Assembly: GCF_001905725.1 (NCBI RefSeq)
Contig: NZ_LIWB01000001.1
Location: forward strand, 865,871-929,870
DNA length: 64,000 nucleotides
Direction of reading: 5' to 3'
From: Streptomyces sp. CB02400
GTDB lineage: Bacteria > Actinomycetota > Actinomycetes > Streptomycetales > Streptomycetaceae
The position numbers and the translations under genes are program-made. Below are positions 48,760 through 58,286 of the stretch, in pieces. Position 1 is the first letter of the stretch, and each line of letters begins with the position of its first letter. The notes below the pieces were generated by a model that was not told where the DNA came from, made no database searches, and was given only the letters and a program-made list of their open reading frames with translations.

Positions 48760-50565
48760 TCAGCGCTTGGCATATTCGCGGAAGCCACGGCCGGTCTTGC
48801 GGCCGAGGCAGCCCGCGGCCACCAGGTGCTCCAGCAGCGGCGCCGGCGCGAGACCCGGATCGCGGAACTCGCGGTGCAGCACCTTCTCGATCGCGAGCGA
48901 GACATCGAGCCCGACGACGTCCAGCAGCTCGAACGGACCCATCGGGTAGCCACCGCCCAGCTTCATCGCGGCGTCGATGTCGTCGAGGGACGCGTAGTGC
49001 TCCTGCACCATCTTGATCGCGTTGTTGAGGTACGGGAACAGCAGCGCGTTCACGATGAACCCGGCCCGGTCACCGCAGTCCACGGCGTGCTTGCGGATCG
49101 TGCCGCACACCTCGCGCACGGTGGCGTGCACGTCGTCGGCGGTCAGCACCGTACGCACCACCTCGACCAGCTTCATCGCCGGCGCGGGGTTGAAGAAGTG
49201 CATGCCGATCACGTCCTGCGGGCGCGAGGTGGCGCGGGCGCAGGCCACGACCGGGAGGGAGGACGTGGTGGTGGCGAGGACCGCGCCCGGCTTGCAGACC
49301 TTGTCCAGCGTCGCGAAGAGCTGCCGCTTGACCTCCAGGTCCTCGGCGACCGCCTCGACCGCGAGATCGACGTCGGCGAAGTCGTCGTAGGTGCCCGTCG
49401 GACGCACCCGCTCCAGGGTCTGGGCGGCGGCCTCGGCGGTCATCCGCCCCTTGTCGACGGAGCGCGCCAGGGACTTCCCGATCCGGGCCTTGGCGCCTTG
49501 CGCCTTCTCCTCGCTGCGGGCGGCCAGGACCACCTCGTAGCCGGCCTTGGCGAAGACCTCGGCGATACCGGAGGCCATGGTGCCCGAGCCCGCGACACCC
49601 ACCGAACGCACCGTACGGCCGGGGGCCGCGAAGACGTCTCCGAGCGGGGTGAGGGCATCACGCACGACGGTTTTGCTGTGGGGTGCCTCGTACGTGTAGA
49701 AACCGCGCCCCGCCTTGCGGCCCGTCAGGCCCGCCTCGCTGAGCTGCTTGAGGATCGGGGCCGGCGCGTGCAGCCGGTCACGGGACTCGGCGTACATGGC
49801 CTCCAGGACCGTGCGCGCCGTGTCGACGCCGATCAGGTCGAGCAGCGCCAGCGGGCCCATGGGCAGACCGCAGCCCAGCTTCATCGCGGCGTCGATGTCC
49901 TCGCGGGAGGCGTAGTTCGCCTCGTACATCGCGGCGGCCTGGTTGAGGTAGCCGAACAGCAGCCCGTCGGCGACGAATCCGGGCCGGTCACCGACGGCCA
50001 CGGGCTCCTTGCCCAGGTCCAGCGCGAGGTTGGTGACCGCGGTGACGGCCGCGGGCGCGGTCAGCACGCTGGACACGACCTCCACCAGCTTCATCGCCGG
50101 CGCCGGGTTGAAGAAGTGCATGCCCAGCACCCGCTCGGGGCGGGACGAGTCGGCGGCGAGACGCGTGACGGACAGCGCGTTGGTGCCGGTCGCCAGAACG
50201 GTCTCCGGCCGCACGATCCCGTCGAGTTCACGGAGGATCTGCTGCTTGATCCCGTACGACTCAGGGGCCACCTCGATCACCAGATCGGCGCCGGCCGCCG
50301 CCGCGAGGTCGGTGGAGGTGGTCACACGGGCGAGGAGGTCCGCGCGCTGCTCCTCGGTCAGCCGGCCGCGCTGCACGGCGCGGGCGGTGGAGGCCTCCAG
50401 GGCGGCGACGCACTTCGCCGCCTGTGCCTCGCTGATGTCGATGCCTATGACGTCGCGGCCGGCGCCGGCCAGGACCTCGGCGATGCCGGTGCCCATCGTG
50501 CCGAGGCCGACCACGGCGACGGTCCGGAGCGGGGACAGAGGGGTGTCGGAGAGGGGAGCGGCCAT
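48760..50565 (-). CDS. Tandem-duplicated 3-hydroxyacyl-CoA dehydrogenase
   Basis: 601 aa from the ATG at 50565 (GGAG 7-8 bases upstream). Two complete 3-hydroxyacyl-CoA dehydrogenase modules (each NAD-binding plus helical domain, ~295 residues) are fused: VVGLGTMGTGIAEVL at ~16 and VAGSGTMASGIAEVF at ~320. Both keep the catalytic His in MHFFNPAPAMKLVEVV. Module 2 has the usual TSSL serine motif, while module 1 reads TNAL instead, so module 1 may be altered or specialised. It oxidises (S)-3-hydroxyacyl-CoA, as in butyrate or acetoacetyl-CoA metabolism, and could supply crotonyl-CoA precursors to Ccr nearby. Confidence 0.9.
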   Translation of the reverse strand: MAAPLSDTPLSPLRTVAVVGLGTMGTGIAEVLAGAGRDVIGIDISEAQAAKCVAALEASTARAVQRGRLTEEQRADLLARVTTSTDLAAAAGADLVIEVAPESYGIKQQILRELDGIVRPETVLATGTNALSVTRLAADSSRPERVLGMHFFNPAPAMKLVEVVSSVLTAPAAVTAVTNLALDLGKEPVAVGDRPGFVADGLLFGYLNQAAAMYEANYASREDIDAAMKLGCGLPMGPLALLDLIGVDTARTVLEAMYAESRDRLHAPAPILKQLSEAGLTGRKAGRGFYTYEAPHSKTVVRDALTPLGDVFAAPGRTVRSVGVAGSGTMASGIAEVFAKAGYEVVLAARSEEKAQGAKARIGKSLARSVDKGRMTAEAAAQTLERVRPTGTYDDFADVDLAVEAVAEDLEVKRQLFATLDKVCKPGAVLATTTSSLPVVACARATSRPQDVIGMHFFNPAPAMKLVEVVRTVLTADDVHATVREVCGTIRKHAVDCGDRAGFIVNALLFPYLNNAIKMVQEHYASLDDIDAAMKLGGGYPMGPFELLDVVGLDVSLAIEKVLHREFRDPGLAPAPLLEHLVAAGCLGRKTGRGFREYAKR

Positions 50566-50917
50566 CGCGGGACTCCAGGAATGAGGGTGACGACGGGAAA
50601 CACGCCCGGGTGCGCCGAAGGGCGCACCGGGTGCGTGCGGGATGCGGGTGTGGGCCGGGCTGCGAGCGCACACGCCCGGCGCCGTCGGTGAACGACGGTC
50701 GATCCGACCGGCCCTGTCCCGGGGCCGAGCCGTACTGCGGTACACGGGGTACCGAACCGACTGCGACTCGCGGCGGCCGCGTCACCAGACCGCCGTGAGG
50801 AGGGTAGCGAGTGGGTAACCCGCTCGTCTGAGATTAACTCGCGGGTAACGAGCGCGCCAGTCCCCGGCTTTGTGATGTACGTCCCGAGCGGCCCCGCACA
50901 CCCCTAACCTCTGCACC
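50566..50917. promoter_or_regulatory. Divergent intergenic region with hairpin and two operator-like palindromes
   Basis: 352 bp between the dehydrogenase and the HEAT-repeat gene. A hairpin with arms GGTGCGCC/GGCGCACC (50609-50628) lies in the dehydrogenase leader. CGAGTGGGTAACCCGCTCG (50808-50826) is a 19-bp palindrome with one mismatch, and TTAACTCGCGGGTAA (50834-50848) is a near-palindrome. Their spacing suggests paired sites for a TetR-type regulator. No gene is visible. Confidence 0.5.
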
Positions 50918-51493
50918 ATGGACGAAGAGTTGCGATCGCTCACGGAGCGCTTACGGGCGGAGTCGGGCGGACCGACGGCGTACGACCGTCTCCTGGCCAC
51001 GGACGACCCCGACACCCTGGCCGGCGTCCTCACCGAACCCGGACAACCGCTCTGGGCCCGCGAACTGGCCGCGTTCCGGCTGGGGGTGGCGGGGGACCGC
51101 AGGGCCTTCGAGGCGCTCGTCCTCCTCCTCAACCACCGCGACCCGCCGCGCTGCGCCTCCGCCGCCCACGCCCTCGCCCGCCTCGGCGACCCGCGCACCG
51201 CCCGCGCCGCCGCAGCCCTCGCCACCAACGAACTCCGTGTCGCCTACGCCCTGCACCCGGTCCGCCTGCTCACCGCACTGCGCGCCCCCGAGGCGGTCCC
51301 CGCCCTGATCACCACGTTGCGGCGGCGACTGCACCCCCACGACCCGTACCGCCGGGTCGCGCTGGCCTGTGTGGAGGGGCTGGGCGAACTCGGCGACCCG
51401 CGCGCCGAACCCGTACTGAACGAAGCCCTCGCCCACCCGGCGCTGGCCGAGGCGGCGGTCCACGCCCTGGCCCGGATCCCCCGGCCGCGCTAG
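50918..51493 (+). CDS. HEAT-repeat protein with a TTA codon
   Basis: 191 aa, nearly all helical with HEAT/PBS-lyase-like repeats (FEALVLLLNHRDPPRCASAAHALARLGD, ACVEGLGELGDPRAEPVLNEAL, ALAEAAVHALARI). Such proteins are scaffolds; no enzyme activity can be inferred. Codon 12 (50951-50953) is TTA, the rare leucine codon read only by the bldA tRNA in Streptomyces. TAACCT lies 7 bases before the ATG and no ribosome site is present, so the mRNA may be leaderless. Confidence 0.78.
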   Translation: MDEELRSLTERLRAESGGPTAYDRLLATDDPDTLAGVLTEPGQPLWARELAAFRLGVAGDRRAFEALVLLLNHRDPPRCASAAHALARLGDPRTARAAAALATNELRVAYALHPVRLLTALRAPEAVPALITTLRRRLHPHDPYRRVALACVEGLGELGDPRAEPVLNEALAHPALAEAAVHALARIPRPR

Positions 51494-51495
51494 GG

Positions 51496-51569
51496 GGTGT
51501 CGTTTGGATCAGGCCGACTCCAGTGGGCGGTGCCAGGGCCCGCGACCCCGGCAGGGCCCAAACGACACC
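51496..51569. repeat. Inverted repeat downstream of the HEAT-repeat gene
   Basis: Perfect 12-bp arms GGTGTCGTTTGG (51496-51507) and CCAAACGACACC (51558-51569) enclose ~50 bases with an inner GCCAGGGC/GCAGGGCC partial stem. It starts 2 bases after the stop and ends 13 bases before the acetyltransferase stop, so it may serve as a bidirectional terminator or be a small mobile repeat. Confidence 0.6.
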
Positions 51570-51581
51570 TCCCTGGCCCTG

Positions 51582-52109
51582 TCAGCCGGTGAGCTCCCGC
51601 GCGTACCGCACCTCGGGCACCATCACCCCGTCCACCTCGAAGGGCTCCTCCGCCCCGTCCGCGCCGAACCCCGCCCGCTCGTAGAAACGGCGGGCGCGGG
51701 CGTTGCCCTTGAGGACCCACAGATACATGCGCTCGTGACGGGCGGCGGCGCAGCGGCGGACCGCCTCGGTGAGCAGCGCCCGCCCCACGCCCCGGCCGAT
51801 GCGCTCGGGCGGCAGGTACAGCGCGTACAACTCGGCGTCCCCGGTGCGCACGTCGCCGTCCCGGTACGGGCCGAACGCGGCCCACCCGGCGAGCTCGCCG
51901 TCGTCGGCCTCGGCGACGAGGTTCACCACAGTGCCGTCGCCGTGCCGCAGACGGGTGCGGTGCCGCTCGGCGTCCGCCGCTATGTCGAGGCCGTCGAGAT
52001 ACGGCTGCGGGACGAGACCCCGGTAGGCGTGCCGCCAGCCCCGTACGCGGATGCCCGCCACGCCGTCGCAGTCGTCCGCGGTCATCGGCCGCAGCAGGAA
52101 TCCGCTCAT
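51582..52109 (-). CDS. GNAT-family N-acetyltransferase
   Basis: 175 aa from the ATG at 52109. GNAT fold: N-terminal LLRPMTADDCDGVAGIR, AELYALYLPPERIGRGVGRALL as the acetyl-CoA loop (motif A), and ARRFYERAGFGADG (motif B). The substrate is unknown. It is convergent with the HEAT-repeat gene and lies 54 bp downstream of the tripeptidyl aminopeptidase gene. Confidence 0.88.
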   Translation of the reverse strand: MSGFLLRPMTADDCDGVAGIRVRGWRHAYRGLVPQPYLDGLDIAADAERHRTRLRHGDGTVVNLVAEADDGELAGWAAFGPYRDGDVRTGDAELYALYLPPERIGRGVGRALLTEAVRRCAAARHERMYLWVLKGNARARRFYERAGFGADGAEEPFEVDGVMVPEVRYARELTG

Positions 52110-52163
52110 GCGCTCATCATGGACCACGGGTACGACAGCCCCGTCCGACGGCGGGTCAGGTGC

Positions 52164-53744
52164 TCAGCTCCGGAAGCCGAGCAGGCCGTGCAGGGTCGAA
52201 CCGCGCGCCGACGTCGGTGCCGCCTTCGAGGTCAGCGGCTCGGGGTCGGGCAGCGCCGCGCACACCGCGTCGGCCTCACCGCCGCTCCCGCGCGGCACGG
52301 TCCCGTCGGCCAGATAGGCCGCCAGATGCCGGTCCAGACAGGCGTTCCCGCTCAGCGTGACGCCGTGGTTGCCGCCGCCCGACTCGACCACCAGGGCGGA
52401 GTGCGCCAGCAGCCGGTGGACGGTGACACCGCCCTGGTACGGGGTCGCCGCGTCGTGCGTCGCCTGGAACAGCAGCGCGGGCGGCAGCTTGCCGTTGCGG
52501 ATGCGCTCCGGCCGCAGGGACCCGGCCGGCCAGAACGCGCACGGCGCGTTGTACCAGGCGTTGTTCCAGGCCATGAAGGGCGCCCGCTCGTACACCTCCC
52601 AGTTGTCCTTGCGCCACTGCCGCCAGTCACGCGGCCAGGCGGCGTCCCGGCACTGCACCGCGGTGTAGACGCTGTAGCCGTTGTCACCGGCGGCGTCGCT
52701 CGCGCCGAAGTTCTCGTACGCCTCGATCAGCGGCTCGGCGTCCCGCTCGTTCACATACGCCGAGAACGCCTCCGCGAGATGGGGCCAGTAGCCGTTGTAG
52801 TAGCCGCCCGGGAGGTAGGTGTCCTCCAGTTCGGCGGCGCCCACCTTCCCGTCGGCCGGGTCCTTCTTCAGGTCCGCGCGCATCGCGTACCAGGCGGCCT
52901 CGACCTTCTCCGGGTCGGTGCCGAGGCGGTACGTCGTGTCGTACTCGGCCACCCAGTCCATGAAGGCGCGGTGGCGGTCGTTGAACGCGTGGTCCTGGTT
53001 CAGATTGGCGTCGTACCAGACCTCGGTGGGGTCGACGACCGAGTCCAGGACCAGGCGCCGTACCCGCTCCGGGAACAGCTTGGCGTAGACGGCGCCCAGG
53101 TAGGTGCCGTAGGAGTAGCCGAAGTAGTTGAGCTTCTCCGCGCCCAGCGCCCGCCGGATCACGTCCATGTCGCGCACCGTGCTGTTCGTGTCGATGTACG
53201 GCAGCAGATCCGCGTACTCGCGTCCGCAGGCCGCGGCGAAGGACTGCACGCGCGCGAGGTTGGCCCGCTCGACCTCGGGCGAGGTCGGCACCGGGTCCGG
53301 GCGCACCGGGTCGAAGTGGCTCGGCGCGCAGTCCAGCGCCGGCTCGCTCGCGCCCACCCCGCGCGGGTCGAAGCCGATGACGTCGTACTGGGCGGCCACC
53401 TCCTTCGGCAGCGCCGCCGCGACGTACCCGGCGAGCGTCAGACCGCTGCCGCCGGGACCGCCGGGGTTCACCAGCAGGGGGCCCTGGTACCGCTTCGCGG
53501 TGTGCGGGACGCGGGACAGCGCGAGCGTGATCCTCCGTCCGGCGGGCTCGGTGTGGTCGAGCGGCACCTCGACGGACGCGCACTGCAGCGTCGGATAGTC
53601 GTCGGTGCCGCACTTCCTCCACACGGGTTCCGTGGCGTGGAGGGTCTCCGCGGCGCGCGGGGTGCCGGCCTCGGCGGGCGCGGCCGTGAGGCTTCCGGCC
53701 AGGACGACGGCGGCACCGCACAGCACGGCTGCGCTTCTTCTCAT
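52164..53744 (-). CDS. Secreted tripeptidyl aminopeptidase-like serine peptidase (alpha/beta hydrolase)
   Basis: 526 aa. Signal peptide RRSAAVLCGAAVVLAGSLTAAPAEA (cleaved near residue 26). Alpha/beta hydrolase with oxyanion region VNPGGPGGSG, nucleophile serine in GYSYGTYLG, Asp in QATHDAATP and His in GGGNHGV, plus the Tap-type C-terminal domain. Streptomyces Tap enzymes release N-terminal tripeptides from extracellular proteins. GGGAGG precedes the ATG. Monocistronic by spacing. Confidence 0.92.
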   Translation of the reverse strand: MRRSAAVLCGAAVVLAGSLTAAPAEAGTPRAAETLHATEPVWRKCGTDDYPTLQCASVEVPLDHTEPAGRRITLALSRVPHTAKRYQGPLLVNPGGPGGSGLTLAGYVAAALPKEVAAQYDVIGFDPRGVGASEPALDCAPSHFDPVRPDPVPTSPEVERANLARVQSFAAACGREYADLLPYIDTNSTVRDMDVIRRALGAEKLNYFGYSYGTYLGAVYAKLFPERVRRLVLDSVVDPTEVWYDANLNQDHAFNDRHRAFMDWVAEYDTTYRLGTDPEKVEAAWYAMRADLKKDPADGKVGAAELEDTYLPGGYYNGYWPHLAEAFSAYVNERDAEPLIEAYENFGASDAAGDNGYSVYTAVQCRDAAWPRDWRQWRKDNWEVYERAPFMAWNNAWYNAPCAFWPAGSLRPERIRNGKLPPALLFQATHDAATPYQGGVTVHRLLAHSALVVESGGGNHGVTLSGNACLDRHLAAYLADGTVPRGSGGEADAVCAALPDPEPLTSKAAPTSARGSTLHGLLGFRS

Positions 53745-53886
53745 GATGATGGGGTCCTCCCAGGACGGAGGTGCTGCGGACCGCGGGGCTCACGGTTCAC
53801 GCGGCATCGTCCCGATATGGGGCCACATCCGAACATGTTCTGTTGATTCTTGACCCGATCGGATCGCCGGAAGCGCTCGAACGCTC

Positions 53887-54942
53887 TTAAAGGAGCGTCA
53901 GTTGGGTCGGCTCGGCCGCCGGGCACTCGGCGGGCTCGGCGGGCTCGGCGGGCTCGGCGGCACGGATCCGGCGGGGCATCTCCGCGCGGGTGGGGCCGAT
54001 GCCGTACTCCTGGGCCAGCTCGTGCACCTGCCGGGTGATGCGGCGCTGGTACCACTTCGGGGCGTAGGCACCGTCCGCGTACAGCCGCTGGTAGCGGGCC
54101 ACCAGGTACGGATGGTGCCGCCCGAGCCAGGACATGAACCACTCGCGGGCGCCCGGCCGCAGATGCAGCACCAGCGGGGTGACGGAGGTGGCGCCCGAGG
54201 CCGCGACGGCCCGCACGGCCGCCCGCAGTTGGTCCGGGCGGTCACTGAGGAACGGGATCACCGGCGCCATCAGGACCCCGCAGCCTATGCCGTGCTCGGT
54301 GAACGTCCGGACCACGTCGAGGCGCCGCTCCGGTGCCGGAGTGCCCGGCTCGACCGTCCGCCACAGCCCCTCGTCGGTGAACCCCACCGAGACCGAGACG
54401 CCCACGTCGGTCACCTCGGCGGCCTGCTTCAGCAGCGGCAGGTCCCGCAGGATCAGCGTGCCCTTGGTGAGGATCGAGAACGGGTTGGCGTGGTCGCGCA
54501 GGGCGGCGAGGATGCCCGGCATCAGCCGGTAGCGGCCCTCCGCGCGCTGGTAGCAGTCGACGTTCGTGCCCATCGCTATGTGCTCGCCCTGCCAGCCGGG
54601 GGAGGCCAGCCGGTGGCGCAGCAGCTCGGGCGCGTTCATCTTGACCACGATCTGGCTGTCGAAGCCGAGGCCGGTGTCGAGGTCCAGATAGCTGTGGGTC
54701 TTCCTTGCGAAGCAATAGACGCACGCGTGCGTGCAGCCCCGGTACGGGTTCACCGTCCACTCGAACGGCATGCGGGAGGCCCCCGGCACCCGGTTGACGA
54801 TGGAGCGGGCCCGGATCTCGTGGAAGGTGATTCCGGCGAACTCGGGTGTGTCGAAGGTGCGGGTCGTGACCGCCTCCGCGCCGAACAGGGCGGTGTCGGC
54901 CCGGCTGTGTTCGGAGCCCGGTGAGAGGTTCTCCCAGCGCAT
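53887..54942 (-). CDS. Rv2578c-like radical SAM protein
   Basis: 351 aa from the ATG at 54942 (GAGGAGG 4 bases upstream). Radical SAM cluster motif CTHACVYC at ~70-77, within NPYRGCTHACVYCFARKTH, the hallmark of the family that includes Rv2578c and spore photoproduct lyase-like enzymes; the barrel continues through GTNVDCYQ and LTKGTLILRD. Its reaction is not known. The C-terminus carries four or so AEP units encoded by a 9-base tandem repeat (about 53927-53960), likely slippage-derived. Confidence 0.88.
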   Translation of the reverse strand: MRWENLSPGSEHSRADTALFGAEAVTTRTFDTPEFAGITFHEIRARSIVNRVPGASRMPFEWTVNPYRGCTHACVYCFARKTHSYLDLDTGLGFDSQIVVKMNAPELLRHRLASPGWQGEHIAMGTNVDCYQRAEGRYRLMPGILAALRDHANPFSILTKGTLILRDLPLLKQAAEVTDVGVSVSVGFTDEGLWRTVEPGTPAPERRLDVVRTFTEHGIGCGVLMAPVIPFLSDRPDQLRAAVRAVAASGATSVTPLVLHLRPGAREWFMSWLGRHHPYLVARYQRLYADGAYAPKWYQRRITRQVHELAQEYGIGPTRAEMPRRIRAAEPAEPAEPAECPAAEPTQLTLL

Positions 54943-55113
54943 GACGCCTCCTCGGTGTCGCTGCGGCACAGAATAGAACAGGTGTTCCCTTGATCGTGCG
55001 AGTGACATCTTCGGTCACCCTCCCGATCACATCCGGACCCCCGATTTGGGCGGCCGGGCACGAGGGTGGTTGGCTTGCCCCGACCCCGAGAACCCATGCC
55101 CTGGAGGTAAGCG

Positions 55114-55557
55114 ATGGCGCAGGTCGAGGCCACTACGGAGCGGATCGTCGCGGCGGACGCGGAGACGGTGTTCGACGCCCTCGCCGACTACAGCGGCACC
55201 CGCGGGAAGGTGCTGCCCGAGCAGTACAGCGAGTACGAGGTCCGCGAGGGCGGCGACGGCGAGGGCACCCTCGTGCACTGGAAGCTCCAGGCCACCAGCA
55301 AGCGCGTGCGCGACTGCCTCCTGGAGGTCACCGAGCCGACCGACGGCGAACTGGTCGAGAAGGACCGCAACTCCTCCATGGTCACCACCTGGCGGGTCAC
55401 CCCGGCCGGTGAGGGCCGCTCCCGCGTCGTGGTGACCACCGTCTGGAACGGCGCCGGCGGCATCGGCGGCTTCTTCGAGAAGACCTTCGCGCCCAAGGGC
55501 CTCGCCCGTATCTACGACGCCCTGCTGGCCCGGCTGGCCGCGGAGGTCGAGAAGTGA
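55114..55557 (+). CDS. SRPBCC (START/polyketide cyclase-like) protein
   Basis: 147 aa, GGAGG before the ATG. Helix-grip fold typical of SRPBCC proteins: ERIVAADAETVFDALADYSG at the start, WKLQATSKRVRDCLLEVTEP in the middle and a long C-terminal helix (FAPKGLARIYDALLARLAAEVE). Ligand-binding or cyclase role unknown. Divergent from the radical SAM gene; followed by a strong terminator, so monocistronic. Confidence 0.85.
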   Translation: MAQVEATTERIVAADAETVFDALADYSGTRGKVLPEQYSEYEVREGGDGEGTLVHWKLQATSKRVRDCLLEVTEPTDGELVEKDRNSSMVTTWRVTPAGEGRSRVVVTTVWNGAGGIGGFFEKTFAPKGLARIYDALLARLAAEVEK

Positions 55558-55575
55558 GGGGCGGCAAACCCTCGT

Positions 55576-55605
55576 AAACGGTGCGGAGTTGGCTCCTCAC
55601 CGTTT
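55576..55605 (+). terminator. Terminator after the SRPBCC gene
   Basis: Arms AAACGGTGCGGAG (55576-55588) and CTCCTCACCGTTT (55593-55605), one mismatch, loop TTGG, 18 bases after the stop. Confidence 0.75.
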
Positions 55606-55712
55606 CGAGTGATCTCGTTACGACCCTTCTCGGTCCCGTAACTCACCGCGCTTGCTCGTAGTTGTCGCTTTTACGCGGGAATTGTCCGGCGGTGCGACGA
55701 GGGGAGCGGCAC

Positions 55713-58142
55713 GTGGGCGGGATCACTCTGACGCAGGACGAGCCGGTCACGGCACCACCGGCCGGGGGCCCACCGCCCCCGGCACCGGTCGTGGAGCAGG
55801 GCCTGAGCCCGCGCCGGGTCCGGCTGGTCTTCCTCGCGCTGATGCCGGCGCTGCTGCTCGCAGCCCTGGAGCAGATGATCGTCGCCACCGCGCTCCCGAG
55901 GATCGTCGGTGAGCTGCACGGCCTGGACCGGATGTCCTGGGCGATCACCGCCTACCTGCTCACCGCCACCGTCGGACTGCCGGTCTACGGAAAGCTCGGC
56001 GACCTGCTCGGCCGCAAGGGCGTCTTCCAGTTCGCGATCCTCGTGTTCGTCGTCGGCTCCGCGCTGGCGGGCCGTGCGTCCACCATGGACGAGCTGATCG
56101 CCTGCCGCGCGGTGCAGGGCGTCGGCGCGGGCGGCCTGCTGATCGGCGTCCAGGCGATCATCGCGGACATCGTGCCCGCGCGCCGGCGCGGGCGCTTCAT
56201 GGGACTGATCGGCGCCGCCTTCGGCCTCGCGTCCGTCGCCGGACCGCTGCTCGGCGGCTACTTCACCGACCACCTCTCCTGGCGCTGGTGCTTCTACGTC
56301 AACGTCCCCTTCGGCGTCGTCACCATGGCCGTCGTCGCCCTGGTGCTCAAACTCCCCAAGCCGGCCGTCCGGGCCCGCTTCGACGTCCTCGGCACCCTGC
56401 TGCTGGCCGCCGCCTCCACCTGCCTGGTGCTGCTGACCAGTTGGGGCGGCACCGAGTACGCCTGGGACTCCCGGGTCGTGCTCGGGCTCGGCGCGGGCGC
56501 CGCCGCCACCACCGTCCTCTTCCTCGTCGTCGAGCGCTTCGCCGCCGAACCTCTCATCCCGCCGCGGCTGTTCCGGGACTCCGTCTTCAACGTCACCGGC
56601 CTGGTGGGGCTGGTGATCGGCGTCGCCCTGTTCGGCGCCGCCAGCTACCTGCCGACGTATCTCCAGATGGTCGAGGGGGCCTCCGCCACCGAGTCCGGAC
56701 TGCTGATGCTGCCCATGATGGGCGGCATCGTCGGCGCCTCGGTCGTCTCCGGGCAGCTCATCAGCCGCTCCGGCCGCTACCGGAGGCATCCCATCGTCGG
56801 GGCGGCCCTCTCCGTCGTCGGCATGTGGCTGCTCTCCCGCCTGGAGACCGGCACGCCCCGGCTGCACTACAGCATCTGGATGGCCGTCCTCGGCGCCGGT
56901 ATCGGCATGGTGATGCCGGTGCTGGTCCTCGCCGTGCAGAACTCCGTGCGCCCCGCCGACCTCGGTACCGCCACCAGTGCCAACAACTTCTTCCGGCAGA
57001 TCGGCGGCAGCGTCGGCGCCGCCGTCTTCGGCACCCTCTTCGCCGGCCGGCTCACCGACGCGCTCGACGAGCGTCTCCCCGCGCACGCGGGCGGCGGGCC
57101 GCTCGACGCCGAGTCGATCACCCCCGAGCTCGTCCACGCGCTGCCGCCCGAGCTGCGCGACGCCTACGTGCAGGCCTACGCCGACGCCATGCCGCGCATC
57201 TTCCTCTACCTGGTGCCGGTGCTCGTCCTCGGCCTGCTCATCGCCTTCTTCCTCAAGGAGAAACCACTGGTGTCCCACCACGCCCCCACCGCCGACCCGG
57301 CCGACTTCACGGCACAGGTCCCGCACGCGCGCCCCCACTCTCCGAGCGGGGGGACCCCCACCTCGCTCCGCTCCCCGCACACCGGCGGCATCCCCGTCTG
57401 CGGGACCGTGCAGCACCCCGACGGGACCGTCGTACCGCGCGCGGCGCTCACCCTCATCGACGTCACCGGACAGCAGACCGGACGGGGCGCCAGCGGCGAG
57501 GACGGGCGGTACGCGCTGGCCACGCCGGGACCGGGATCGTACGTCCTGATCGCCGCCGCCGGCGGTCACCAGCCGCAGGCGGTCTCCGTGACCGTCGGCG
57601 AACGGCCCGTCGAACTCGATGTCGTCCTCGGCGGCGCGGGCCGTCTCGCCGGCAGTGTCGTCACCGCCGACGGCACACCGGTGCGGGACGCCGCCGTCAC
57701 CCTCACCAACGTCCACGGGGAGGTCGTCGCCAGCACCCGCAGCGGCCGGGAGGGCGGCTATGTCATCAGCGAGCTGGTGGCCGGGGAGTACACCCTCGCC
57801 GCGAGCGCGCCCGCCTTCCGCCCGGCCGCCCTCCCCGTCACCGTCCAGGCCGCCCGCGAGACCCGCCAGGACGTCGAACTGGCCGGCGGCGCCGTGCTGC
57901 GCGGCACCGTGCGGGCCGGCGGCGGACGGCCCGTCGAGGAGGCCCGCGTGACCCTGCTGGACGCGGCGGGCAACGTCGTCGACACCCTCACCACGGGACC
58001 CGACGGCATCTTCCGCTTCGTCGACCTGTCGTCCGGTGAGTACACCGTCATCGCCGCCGGTTACCCACCGGTCGCGACCGTGCTCCAGATGGCCGGCGGA
58101 GGCCGCACGGAACGCGACCTCCAGCTCGGCCACGAGGACTGA
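55713..58142 (+). CDS. DHA2-type MFS efflux pump fused to three carboxypeptidase-regulatory-like domains
   Basis: 809 aa from the GTG at 55713 (GAGGGGAG 7 bases upstream). Residues ~25-515 form a 14-segment drug:H+ antiporter of the EmrB/QacA class: [17 protein letters not shown] in TM1, [11 protein letters not shown] (motif A) and [10 protein letters not shown] (motif C). A Pro/Ser linker then leads to three ~80-residue beta-sandwich repeats from ~550, each of the form GTV...[10 protein letters not shown]...[22 protein letters not shown] (CarboxypepD_reg/CnaB-like). Such extra domains on a drug pump are odd; they may face the cytoplasm or outside depending on topology. Substrate unknown. Confidence 0.88.
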   Translation: MGGITLTQDEPVTAPPAGGPPPPAPVVEQGLSPRRVRLVFLALMPALLLAALEQMIVATALPRIVGELHGLDRMSWAITAYLLTATVGLPVYGKLGDLLGRKGVFQFAILVFVVGSALAGRASTMDELIACRAVQGVGAGGLLIGVQAIIADIVPARRRGRFMGLIGAAFGLASVAGPLLGGYFTDHLSWRWCFYVNVPFGVVTMAVVALVLKLPKPAVRARFDVLGTLLLAAASTCLVLLTSWGGTEYAWDSRVVLGLGAGAAATTVLFLVVERFAAEPLIPPRLFRDSVFNVTGLVGLVIGVALFGAASYLPTYLQMVEGASATESGLLMLPMMGGIVGASVVSGQLISRSGRYRRHPIVGAALSVVGMWLLSRLETGTPRLHYSIWMAVLGAGIGMVMPVLVLAVQNSVRPADLGTATSANNFFRQIGGSVGAAVFGTLFAGRLTDALDERLPAHAGGGPLDAESITPELVHALPPELRDAYVQAYADAMPRIFLYLVPVLVLGLLIAFFLKEKPLVSHHAPTADPADFTAQVPHARPHSPSGGTPTSLRSPHTGGIPVCGTVQHPDGTVVPRAALTLIDVTGQQTGRGASGEDGRYALATPGPGSYVLIAAAGGHQPQAVSVTVGERPVELDVVLGGAGRLAGSVVTADGTPVRDAAVTLTNVHGEVVASTRSGREGGYVISELVAGEYTLAASAPAFRPAALPVTVQAARETRQDVELAGGAVLRGTVRAGGGRPVEEARVTLLDAAGNVVDTLTTGPDGIFRFVDLSSGEYTVIAAGYPPVATVLQMAGGGRTERDLQLGHED

Positions 58143-58286
58143 AACGGTCGGTCACGCGCGGGAACGCACGCCGGTGCGAGCCCCGGCGAGCAATTCCCGC
58201 GTTGGCACACATCGCGACCGACCGTGGCCGTACGGTGGTGACGGCGGTACAGATCTTGCGCAGCCGGGGGAGAGAGGGCCTGGGCC

